A stretch of DNA of 64,000 nucleotides, taken from Burkholderia cenocepacia (GTDB lineage: Bacteria; Pseudomonadota; Gammaproteobacteria; Burkholderiales; Burkholderiaceae). The DNA is taken from contig NZ_UAQZ01000016.1 of assembly GCF_900446215.1 (NCBI RefSeq), positions 427,254-491,253 on the forward strand, given 5' to 3'. The notes below the pieces were generated by a model that had not been told where the DNA came from, made no database searches, and saw nothing but the letters and a program-made list of their open reading frames with translations. The translations under genes and the position numbers were made by a program. This document shows, piece by piece, positions 9,072 to 16,510 of this stretch; position 1 is the stretch's first letter, and every line of letters begins with the position of its first letter.

Positions 9072-10547
9072 TCAGAGCAGCCCCAGCGCCGACGCCTTGA
9101 GGGTCGCCGCGGCGCGTGTCGAACATTCGAGCTTGCGGAACGCCTTCTCGACGTGAGTGCGCACCGTGCTCGGACTCATCGCGAGCGCCTGCGCGACCTG
9201 CTTGTTGCTCGCGCCGCGGGAGATCGCCCGCAGGACGTCGATTTCCCGCGCGGACAGGCGCGGTCCAGCGTCCGACGCGCGCGGCGCGATGCGCCGGGGC
9301 ACAGGCGCTTCGCCCGTCACGAGCGCGGCCACCACGTCGCCGCATAGCCGGCCGCAGACCGCTTCTTCCTGCAACTGGTCGGCGGCGGCCGCATCGCTCA
9401 GCGCCGCGCGCCACGGACGCGCCGAGCGCAACGCGACCCACGCCAGCGACGCCGCGAGCACGCGCGCTTCCAGCGTCAGCGCCGCATCGCGCGCGCCGCG
9501 AAAATAACCCGAGCCGTCCTGCCGCTCGTAGGCATACGACGCGAGCACCGCGGCTTCGCCGAGCGCGCCGGTCTGCCTGCCGGCGCGTTCGGTCCAGTAA
9601 GGCACGAGTCGCACCTTTTCCCAGGCGCTCGCGGGCAGCCGCGTCGGCAAGTTCCACACGTCGTTCGGTACCGCGGCCCGGCCGATGCCGTGAATCAGGC
9701 CGGCGCGGTACACGCGTTCGCGCGCGGCCTCGTCCGGCGAGAGACGGCCGTAACACGCGGCCGCCGTCGCGGCGACCGAACGCGAGAAGCCCGTCATCCA
9801 CGGCAGTTTCAGATCGATGACGTCCGCGATCAATTCGGCGGACGTCGCGCCCTGCATGTCCGGCGTGGCCAATGCGGCGTCCAGCTCGGCGGGCGCCATG
9901 TGCTCGAGCGCCGCCAGCCAGCGCGGTGCGTCACGCTCGGCCGTCTCGACGAGCACGGCCGGATAGCGCGCCCCCGCGCGTTGGCCGATCAATTGGAGCG
10001 CCCGTTCGATGCCGTAGGTGCGGCTGAACACGTCGAGGTCGCCCGCAAGCGCGACGATCGATACGGCGGCCGGCACCTGTTCCCGCGCGAGCCGCGCAGG
10101 CAGCCCGTTGCCGTCCCAGCTTTCGAAAATGTGCCGCAGCGCGGTTTCCGTCGCGTTGGACAGACCGAGTATTCGCGCGACCTCGCCCGACACTTCGCAA
10201 TGAATCTGCGCGAGCGGGATCATCGCGACGCCCGCGCCGCCGATCGCTTCGGCCATGCCGGGCCGGCTCTCGAGCATCGCGGCGCGGATCGCGACGTCGT
10301 CGCCGAATACCTGCGCGAAACCCGCCGCATTCGCGGTGCAGCCCGACCAGCGCAACAGCGCCACCTCGCGGGCCGTATCGCACACCGCTGCATCGAATCG
10401 CGCCGCGTGCGCGAGCTGCGCCGCCAACCAGCTCGTACGCGGCGAATGGTCGGTCGGCTGGCCCATGCTGAGATCGCCGATGAAGGCCAGCGCGCGTACG
10501 GCGTCGACGATGCGCAGCGGGACGTGACGGGCTTCGGCGTCGGACAT
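9072..10547 (-). CDS. tandem degenerate HD-GYP-like protein with C-terminal LuxR helix-turn-helix
   Basis: Predicted transcriptional regulator of 491 residues. Two HD-GYP-like halves are visible. The first, about residues 20-190, has SMGQPTDHSPRTSWLA and FESWDGNGLP. The second, about 240-410, has AGLIHGIGR at 282-290 and YERQDGSGYFRG near 340-351. In true HD-GYP phosphodiesterases the key residues are a His-Asp pair and HHE before WDGxGYP. Here the second HD is HG, the first is replaced by a WSG sequence, and neither half keeps HHE, so activity on cyclic-di-GMP is doubtful. Residues 431-491 are a complete LuxR-type HTH (LSAREIDVLRAISRGASNKQVA). The ligand is unknown. The gene is convergent with the MFS gene and has no obvious operon partner. 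Confidence 0.8.
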   Translation of the reverse strand: MSDAEARHVPLRIVDAVRALAFIGDLSMGQPTDHSPRTSWLAAQLAHAARFDAAVCDTAREVALLRWSGCTANAAGFAQVFGDDVAIRAAMLESRPGMAEAIGGAGVAMIPLAQIHCEVSGEVARILGLSNATETALRHIFESWDGNGLPARLAREQVPAAVSIVALAGDLDVFSRTYGIERALQLIGQRAGARYPAVLVETAERDAPRWLAALEHMAPAELDAALATPDMQGATSAELIADVIDLKLPWMTGFSRSVAATAAACYGRLSPDEAARERVYRAGLIHGIGRAAVPNDVWNLPTRLPASAWEKVRLVPYWTERAGRQTGALGEAAVLASYAYERQDGSGYFRGARDAALTLEARVLAASLAWVALRSARPWRAALSDAAAADQLQEEAVCGRLCGDVVAALVTGEAPVPRRIAPRASDAGPRLSAREIDVLRAISRGASNKQVAQALAMSPSTVRTHVEKAFRKLECSTRAAATLKASALGLL

Positions 10548-10838
10548 CGGGCGGTGGAGACATTCGCGGGAGCGGGAAAACGATCATACGCGACGGCGTC
10601 GCGGCGTGCACGAGCATGCGCGTCGGCGCCGCGCCGCGGGCCGCCCCGATGCGATGTTCGCCTGGACCAGAGCCTGCCGCCGGTGGAATGGGCCATCGGA
10701 CATCTGACCGATGGCGGCCGGCCCCGGCGATTGCGATACTCGGCGCACTGGAGATCCGGTCGGCGCCGCATCCGAATCCGCATGGCGGACGCCCTGCATG
10801 CCGGCCGGAACGACGATTCAATATATGAAGGAGTGCAA

Positions 10839-11414
10839 ATGATTGACCGCTACCCCGAATTCCGTCCCCCTGCCGACGAACACTGGCTGAAACGGTACTA
10901 CTTTTCCCGGGCGGTGTTCTCGCTGATCTGGGTCGCGCTGGCGTTTTCCGTCGGCCGGCACAGCGCAGCCGGCGCGGCGGTGCTGCTGGTCGTTTATCCG
11001 GCCTGGGATGCGCTCGCCAATTTCGTCGACCTGTCCCGCAGCGGCGGAATGGCGGCAAACCGTACGCAGGCGGCCAACGTCGCGATCAGCGCCGTCACGA
11101 CACTGGCCGTATTTCCGGCGTTGAATGCGGGCCTGTCCGCGGTACTTGCGGTGTTCGGCGTCTGGGCGATGCTCTCCGGCGCGCTGCAGCTCGGCACCGC
11201 CGTGCGGCGCTGGAAGCACGCCGGCGCACAGTGGGTGATGATCCTGAGCGGAGCGCAATCGGCGTTGGCCGGGCTGTTCTTCATTGTCCAAAACCATGCG
11301 CCGATGCCACCCGCGATCGTCAAGATCGCGGGCTACGCGGGAGTCGGTGCGCTTTATTTCCTGATATCCGCCATTTGGCTGCAGGTGCGGGGGATGCGGC
11401 GCAGCGTGTCGTGA
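10839..11414 (+). CDS. small integral membrane protein, DUF308-like
   Basis: Membrane protein of 191 residues with about five or six hydrophobic helices (for example FSLIWVALAFSVG, GAAVLLVVYPAWDAL, NVAISAVTTLAVFPAL, IAGYAGVGALYFLISAIWL). The pattern of short helix pairs resembles DUF308/HdeD-like proteins, but I cannot confirm the family. The ATG at 10839 has a strong AAGGAG 6 bases upstream; the frame extends far upstream only as noise. It stands alone between the divergent HD-GYP/LuxR gene and the GntR gene. No function is assigned. Confidence 0.65.
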   Translation: MIDRYPEFRPPADEHWLKRYYFSRAVFSLIWVALAFSVGRHSAAGAAVLLVVYPAWDALANFVDLSRSGGMAANRTQAANVAISAVTTLAVFPALNAGLSAVLAVFGVWAMLSGALQLGTAVRRWKHAGAQWVMILSGAQSALAGLFFIVQNHAPMPPAIVKIAGYAGVGALYFLISAIWLQVRGMRRSVS

Positions 11415-11578
11415 GTCGTCGGTCAGAGTGAAGATGTCGCACTGCGGGTCGCCATCGCCGTGCTTGCAGTCAACGAATGCCTTCCGACGCGTTTGGCTGA
11501 GGTCGCCCGGAGAAGACGCCAGCCATTCCCGGAACCGGCTTTTCGGACCGGTCGTCGACGCCGGTTTGACCCGTGTCC

Positions 11579-12229
11579 TTACCGCCTACGCAACGCCTGA
11601 GCCAGCGCATCCCCCGCCGCCAGAACGTGCGCGGACAAAGCCGCGCACGCTGCGTCCACGTCACCATCGCGTATCGCGCGAACGATGTTTCGATGCTCGT
11701 CGTTCGAGCGATCCTGCCAGTCAAGTTGCTGCCACGTCGCGTACAGATGCCGTGAGCTGGCCCGATGCATGTCGCCGATTGCGTCGATGAGCCGCGGCAT
11801 CCCGCACCGCGCGGTCAATGCGCGATGAAACCTCAGGTTCAGCGTGCCGAGCACGGCTATGCCGTGCGCCGCCGACTCCTGATCGAGGATCGCATCGAGT
11901 TCCTCCAGCGCACGTGCGTCGAGCGCGGGCATTGCCTCGCGCAGCGCCAGCGCCTCGAAAGCAGCGCGCATCTTGGCCATTTCGAGCACGTCCGCCGGCT
12001 CGAGCGGCGCCGCCCGCACGCCGCGTCGCGGCTCCACCACTGCCAGCCCCTGCGCTTCCAGCCGTCGGAACGCCTCGCGTACCGGCACATGGCTCGCGCC
12101 GAACTCCGCCGCGATGTGGTCCTGACGCAGCCACTCTCCCGGCGCGATGACGCCGGAGATGATGCGGTCCGCCAATGCGACGGCGATCCGATCGGCCAGC
12201 GAGCGATCGTCCTTGACTTCAAAGTTCAT
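11579..12229 (-). CDS. GntR family transcriptional regulator (FadR/FCD type)
   Basis: DNA-binding regulator of 216 residues. An N-terminal winged HTH (SLADRIAVALADRIISGVIAPGEWL, then HIAAEFGASHVPVREAFRRLEAQGLAVVEPRRG) is followed by an all-helical FCD ligand domain whose FHRALTARCGMPRL and DEHRNIVRAIRDGD segments carry the usual metal-binding His residues. I use the ATG at 12229; another ATG at 12241 would add four residues. It diverges from an aminotransferase gene across about 54 bases, so it very likely controls that gene. Confidence 0.88.
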   Translation of the reverse strand: MNFEVKDDRSLADRIAVALADRIISGVIAPGEWLRQDHIAAEFGASHVPVREAFRRLEAQGLAVVEPRRGVRAAPLEPADVLEMAKMRAAFEALALREAMPALDARALEELDAILDQESAAHGIAVLGTLNLRFHRALTARCGMPRLIDAIGDMHRASSRHLYATWQQLDWQDRSNDEHRNIVRAIRDGDVDAACAALSAHVLAAGDALAQALRRR

Positions 12230-12260
12230 CCCGACCACCATGCATATATTATCTATTAAA

Positions 12261-12269
12261 TTGTAACAA
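12261..12269. promoter_or_regulatory. short palindrome TTGTAACAA, candidate GntR operator
   Basis: TTGT-A-ACAA is a perfect 9-base dyad in the 54-base AT-rich gap between the GntR regulator and the divergent aminotransferase. FadR-type GntR proteins commonly bind short dyads with a central spacer. The assignment rests on position and symmetry alone. Confidence 0.35.
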
Positions 12270-12283
12270 AACCGGAGGCTCCG

Positions 12284-13450
12284 ATGCGCCACCACCGTCC
12301 TGTGCGCCTGCAGCACATCGCCGGCATCGGCGTCGATCGCATGGGTTCGATCGCCGATCATGCCGACGTCGACCTTTTGCGACTCGAAAATCTCGATACC
12401 GACATCCCGCCCACCTCGGAGGCGCTCGCCGTCACCCGAGAGGCCATCCAGCGAGACTCGGCCAACTCCTATTTGCCATTCGTCGGTCAGGATCGGCTAC
12501 GCGCGAGCGCTGCCGCCCACGTGTCGGCACTGTCGGGGCAGCGCTTCACGGCCGACCAGGTGGTCGTGTCGGCGGGCGGACTCTCCGGCATTCTGAACAC
12601 GCTGCTCGCCACCGTCGAGACCGGCGACGAAGTCATCGTCACCGATCCGACCTACGCAGGTCTGCTGAACCGCGTCCGCCTTGCGGGCGGTGTGCCCCGG
12701 CAAGTACCGTTCGTCTTCACGCCGGGCGGCGAATGGAAGCTGGACCAGGCCGCGCTGCGGGCAGCGATCGGTCCGCAGACGCGGGCCATGCTGCTGATGT
12801 CTCCGTCGATGCCTTCGGGCGGCTTCTTCGATGCGTCCGACTGGCAACTGATCGCGAGCCTGTGCGTGCAGAACGATCTGCTGCTGATCCTCGACAGCGC
12901 GATGGAACGGCTGCTCTTCGATGGACGCACGGTCATCCATCCCGCCGGCCTGCCCGGCATGGCGGAGCGTACGGTCACGGTCGGCGCGGCGTCGAAAGAG
13001 CTGCGCATGATCGGCTGGCGGGTCGGCTGGATCGTCGCGCCGCAATGGCTGATTCCGGATCTCGTGGCCGTGTCGCTCGCCAATGTCGTGGTGCCGGTCG
13101 GCATTGCGCAGGAGGCCGCGGCGGTCGCGCTCGACCATTCCGCATCCGATCTGCCTGGCTACGTGAGCGAACTCGAGAGGCGGCGGGATACGGTCGCCGC
13201 CCAACTGTCGGGGCTCCCGTTCGGCATGCCGGCGGGCGGCTGGTCGATGCTGCTGCGCGTGTCCGATTTCGGCCTGACCGGATCGCAGATGTCGGAGCGA
13301 TTGCTGCGCCACGGCGTATGCGCGACGGCCATGGCCGGATGGGGCGTTGCCCACGGCGACGCGTATATCCGTTTCGTGTTCGCGAACGAACCGGTCGAGC
13401 GGTTGCGCACGCTCGGGGACAAGGTGCGCTTCGCACTGGACGGCGCCTGA
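12284..13450 (+). CDS. PLP-dependent aminotransferase, class I/II fold
   Basis: Fold-type I aminotransferase of 388 residues. Lys238 in VGAASKELRMIGWRVGW should bind PLP, Asp204 in LILDSAME the pyridine nitrogen, and Arg246 the phosphate or substrate region. Two usual signatures are altered. The NPNNPTG loop reads SPSMPSGG (174-181), losing the conserved Asn, and the DEVY motif reads DSAME, losing the Tyr. These suggest an unusual substrate or reaction within the family. Translation starts at an ATG with GGAGG 7 bases upstream. The divergent GntR regulator is presumably its controller. Substrate unknown. Confidence 0.8.
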   Translation: MRHHRPVRLQHIAGIGVDRMGSIADHADVDLLRLENLDTDIPPTSEALAVTREAIQRDSANSYLPFVGQDRLRASAAAHVSALSGQRFTADQVVVSAGGLSGILNTLLATVETGDEVIVTDPTYAGLLNRVRLAGGVPRQVPFVFTPGGEWKLDQAALRAAIGPQTRAMLLMSPSMPSGGFFDASDWQLIASLCVQNDLLLILDSAMERLLFDGRTVIHPAGLPGMAERTVTVGAASKELRMIGWRVGWIVAPQWLIPDLVAVSLANVVVPVGIAQEAAAVALDHSASDLPGYVSELERRRDTVAAQLSGLPFGMPAGGWSMLLRVSDFGLTGSQMSERLLRHGVCATAMAGWGVAHGDAYIRFVFANEPVERLRTLGDKVRFALDGA

Positions 13451-13627
13451 CGGCCGCTCGCGAGAAAGCGGAGTCGTGCGCAGCGCGTCGCCGGTTGGCG
13501 GTGTCCGGAAGTCCGTCCGTGATGGTCGAGCACACTCACGCGAGATCACTCCACGTGACGCGATCCATCCGGCGCCGGGGCGGCGCGATGCCCCGGCCCC
13601 GGTCGGACCTGACGCCGGGCGAACGCC

Positions 13628-14974
13628 CTACCGCCCCGCCGGCGGCCGCAGGATGTCGCGCGGAATCGACGCGATCAGCACGCAACTGACCAGCAGGCAG
13701 GCGCCCAGCGCATAGGTCCCGTTGTTGATGTCGCCGGTCATCTGTTTCGCGACGCCGGTGATCATCGAGCCCGTGAAGCCGGACAGGTTCCCCACCGAGT
13801 TGATCAGCGCGATGCCGGCCGCCGCGGCCGTGCCGGACAGGATCTGCCCCGGAAAGGTCCAGTAGATCGGCATCAGCGCGAGGATGCCGCACGTGGCGAT
13901 GGTCAGGAATACGATCGACAGCGCCACGTTGTGGGCAAACGCCGCGCTCAGGATCAGAAAGACGCCGCCGATCAGCGCGGGAATCGCCGCATGCAGGCGG
14001 CGTTCGCCGGTCTTGCGCGAGTGCGACGCGTTCCACACCATCGCGAAGATCGCCGTCAGGTACGGAATGGCCGTCAGTACACCGATGTGCAGCGGGCTGT
14101 GCACGCCCGACGCGCGAATGATCGACGGCAGCCAGAAGGCCAGCCCGTAGAAGCCGGTATTGAAGGTCAGCAGGATGAAGGTGAGCAGCCAGACGCGCGG
14201 GCTGCGCAGCGCGGCGCCGATGCTGTGCGACTTGTGCGCGGCTTCGGATTCGAGGTTGCGCGACAGCACCGCCTTTTCGTCGGCGGACAACCATTTCGCC
14301 GACTGCGGGCCGTCGCCGAGGCAGGCCAGCACGATGAACGCCACCACGATCGACGGCAGCCCTTCGAGCAGCAGCATCCATTGCCAGCCGCTCATGCCCG
14401 ACAGGCCGTGCGTCTGTTCCATCAGCCAGCCCGACACCACGCTGCCCAGCGTCAGGCTCAGCGGGATCGCCACCAGGAAGCCCGACATCGCCACGCTCTG
14501 GCGGCGCGCCGGGAACCAATAGTTCATGTACAGGATGACGCCGGGGAAAAAGCCGGCTTCGCACAGCCCCAGCAGGAAACGCAGCGTGTAGAACATGGTG
14601 GTCGTCTGCACGTGGAAGAACTGCGCGAGCGGCACGATGAACGCCATCGACGACGACACGATGCCCCACGTGATCATGATCCGCGCGATCCAGAAGCGCG
14701 CGCCGTAGCGGTGCAGCAACAGGTTGCTGGGCATCTCGAACAGGAAATAGCCCCAGAAGAAAATGCTCGCGCCGAGCGCATAGACGCTGTCGCTCAGGCT
14801 CAGGTCGTCGAGCATCTGCAGCTTCGCGAAGCCGACGTTGACGCGATCCAGATAGGCCACGACGTAGCAGAGCAACAGCAACGGCAGGATGCGCCGCATG
14901 ACCTTGCGGTAAAGGGCGTCTTCGGACGAATCGGCCGCGGCCGGTGCGGCAGCGGCCTGCGTGATGGATGGCAT
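13628..14974 (-). CDS. MFS transporter, anion:cation symporter (ACS) family, sugar-acid type
   Basis: Inner-membrane proton symporter of 448 residues with twelve predicted helices. The helix 1 region YVVAYLDRVNVGFAKLQM and the loop FEMPSNLLLHRYGARFWIARIM are hallmarks of the ACS family (tartrate, galactonate, glucarate and related carriers). The ATG at 14974 has ACAGGAGA upstream; the longer frame to 15226 is noise. An operator ATGTTACCGATAACAT lies 59 bases before the start. With the adjacent LacI regulator, IlvD/EDD dehydratase and FAH-family gene, it most likely imports an aldonic or uronic acid. Confidence 0.88.
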   Translation of the reverse strand: MPSITQAAAAPAAADSSEDALYRKVMRRILPLLLLCYVVAYLDRVNVGFAKLQMLDDLSLSDSVYALGASIFFWGYFLFEMPSNLLLHRYGARFWIARIMITWGIVSSSMAFIVPLAQFFHVQTTTMFYTLRFLLGLCEAGFFPGVILYMNYWFPARRQSVAMSGFLVAIPLSLTLGSVVSGWLMEQTHGLSGMSGWQWMLLLEGLPSIVVAFIVLACLGDGPQSAKWLSADEKAVLSRNLESEAAHKSHSIGAALRSPRVWLLTFILLTFNTGFYGLAFWLPSIIRASGVHSPLHIGVLTAIPYLTAIFAMVWNASHSRKTGERRLHAAIPALIGGVFLILSAAFAHNVALSIVFLTIATCGILALMPIYWTFPGQILSGTAAAAGIALINSVGNLSGFTGSMITGVAKQMTGDINNGTYALGACLLVSCVLIASIPRDILRPPAGR

Positions 14975-15032
14975 CGGTCTGTCTCCTGTTCGTGTAGGTC
15001 TTCTTCGTACCGGCGAGTCCTCTGACGCATCG

Positions 15033-15048
15033 ATGTTACCGATAACAT
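15033..15048. promoter_or_regulatory. gluconate-type LacI-family operator 1 (MFS side)
   Basis: ATGTTACCGATAACAT is a near-perfect palindrome and differs at one position from ATGTTACCGGTAACAT, the type of dyad recognised by gluconate repressors (GntR, IdnR) of the LacI family in enterobacteria. It lies just upstream of the MFS gene. Confidence 0.75.
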
Positions 15049-15094
15049 TCCGTGGCAAAAAAAAGCCGGCGAGGCGACGGGAGCGATCGGCACA

Positions 15095-15110
15095 CTGATA
15101 CCGGTAACAC
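15095..15110. promoter_or_regulatory. gluconate-type operator 2 (between MFS and lacI genes)
   Basis: CTGATACCGGTAACAC matches ATGTTACCGGTAACAT at 13 of 16 positions. It lies 62 bases from operator 1, about six helical turns, which would allow a tetramer or looped repression complex. Confidence 0.6.
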
Positions 15111-15270
15111 ATCGGAAGGTAGCACGCTGCGACCGGCACGTACAAGGTCCGCCGCACGCGTGGTTTCCCTAGTACCGGCGTCGCCGCGATGGGCGAGCGT
15201 CGGCCGGCCTGCCCGGTACGCCGCACCGGTATGATGTAGCCTTTCCGGCCTTCTCACGATCGCGATTCCG

Positions 15271-16308
15271 ATGCCCAGTCCCACCGCCGTCCGGCCTGCC
15301 GGGCCGCCCCGCATGTCCGACGTAGCGCGCCTCGCCGGCGTCTCGAAGATGACGGTGTCGCGCGTGCTCGCCGGGCACAGCGTGGCCGCCGAGACGCGCG
15401 CACGGGTCTGCGAGGCCATCGAGCAGCTCGGCTACGTGGCCGACGCGGCCGCCGGCGCGCTGTCGTCGGGGCGCTCGGAGTTCGTCGCGGTGCTGGTGCC
15501 GTCGCTGTCGAGTTCGAACTTCTCGGACACCGTGCGCGGCCTGACCGATGCGCTCGAACCGCATGGCCTGCAGTTGCTGCTCGGCGATACCGACTACGAC
15601 CTCGAACGGGAAGAACGGCTGGTGCGCTCGATGCTGCGGCACCAGCCGCGCTGCATCGCACTGACCGGGGCGCAGCACACCGACGCGACGCGCAAGGTGC
15701 TGGAGCGCTCGGCGATTCCGGTGGTCGAGATGTGGGACCTGCCCACCCGCCCGATCGACACCGCCGTCGGCTTCTCGAACGTGCGCGCCGCCCGTGCGAT
15801 GGTGCGGCACCTCGCCGAGCGCGGCTATCGGCGCATCGGCTTTCTGGTCGGCGCGAGCGAACTGGATCGCCGCGGCCTGGACCGGCTCAAGGGCTACCAG
15901 GCGGAGATCAAGGCGCTGGGGCTCGGCGAACCGCGCGTCGTGCGGCTGGGCGAATCGCCGATCACGATGAGCCACGGCGGGCCGGCGATGGCGGCCCTGC
16001 TGGCGCAATGGCCGGATACCGATGCGGTGATGTGCGTGAGCGACATGTCGGCGTTCGGCGCGATCATGGAATGTCATCGGCGCGGGCTGGCCGTGCCCGC
16101 CGACATCGCGGTGGCCGGCTTCGGGAACTTCGAAGTGGCAACCTGCTGCCATCCGACCATCACGACCGTGTCGGTCGATGCGTACGGTATCGGGCTGCGC
16201 ACCGGCGAAGCGTTGCTGGCGGCGCTGCAGGCGCGCGACGGCGGCGAGCGGACCGAATCGAAAAGCATTCGTATCGACTACACGATCATCCCGCGGGAAA
16301 GCGCCTGA
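15271..16308 (+). CDS. LacI family transcriptional regulator of the sugar-acid cluster
   Basis: Repressor of 345 residues. The LacI helix-turn-helix is at about residues 15-35 (MSDVARLAGVSKMTVSRVLAG), followed by the hinge region and a periplasmic-binding-protein-like effector domain with SSSNFSDTVRGL and RIGFLVGASELDRRG. The shape resembles the gluconate-type (GntR/IdnR) group, which fits the three ATGTTACC-type palindromes nearby. It is divergent from the MFS gene and upstream of the dehydratase gene, so it should repress both and perhaps itself, with a sugar acid or its keto-deoxy product as inducer. Confidence 0.9.
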   Translation: MPSPTAVRPAGPPRMSDVARLAGVSKMTVSRVLAGHSVAAETRARVCEAIEQLGYVADAAAGALSSGRSEFVAVLVPSLSSSNFSDTVRGLTDALEPHGLQLLLGDTDYDLEREERLVRSMLRHQPRCIALTGAQHTDATRKVLERSAIPVVEMWDLPTRPIDTAVGFSNVRAARAMVRHLAERGYRRIGFLVGASELDRRGLDRLKGYQAEIKALGLGEPRVVRLGESPITMSHGGPAMAALLAQWPDTDAVMCVSDMSAFGAIMECHRRGLAVPADIAVAGFGNFEVATCCHPTITTVSVDAYGIGLRTGEALLAALQARDGGERTESKSIRIDYTIIPRESA

Positions 16309-16322
16309 CGGCCGGCGCCCGG

Positions 16323-16347
16323 GCGCATCCCGACCCGCGGGATGCGC
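16323..16347 (+). terminator. strong hairpin after the lacI-type gene
   Basis: GCGCATCCCG pairs with CGGGATGCGC in a 10-bp perfect stem around a 5-base loop, starting 15 bases after the stop codon. No T tract follows. It probably ends or attenuates the regulator transcript before the dehydratase promoter. Confidence 0.5.
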
Positions 16348-16450
16348 GGCTCCGTACCGGTTTCCGCCGCCCTCTGCTGCGCCACTTGCGCACGAAATCG
16401 CGCACGAAATCCCTTCCGCGATGCAAAAACCCCGTGCTAACATCCCAACG

Positions 16451-16466
16451 ATGTTACCGGTAACTA
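16451..16466. promoter_or_regulatory. gluconate-type operator 3 (before the dehydratase gene)
   Basis: ATGTTACCGGTAACTA matches the 16-base palindrome at 14 positions, with a perfect core TTACCGGTAA. It ends 44 bases before the IlvD/EDD start. The upstream TAACAT at 16438-16443 could be a -10 element, so the operator would cover the transcription start. Confidence 0.75.
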
Positions 16467-16510
16467 TCCGGCACGCAAAATGAGAAAGGCCCCTTAGGAG
16501 ACAGCCTGCC

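Noticed and set aside
15217..15236. ACCGGTATGAT sequence before the lacI-type gene as a fourth operator
   Set aside because: Only the right half resembles the palindrome; the left half has no match.
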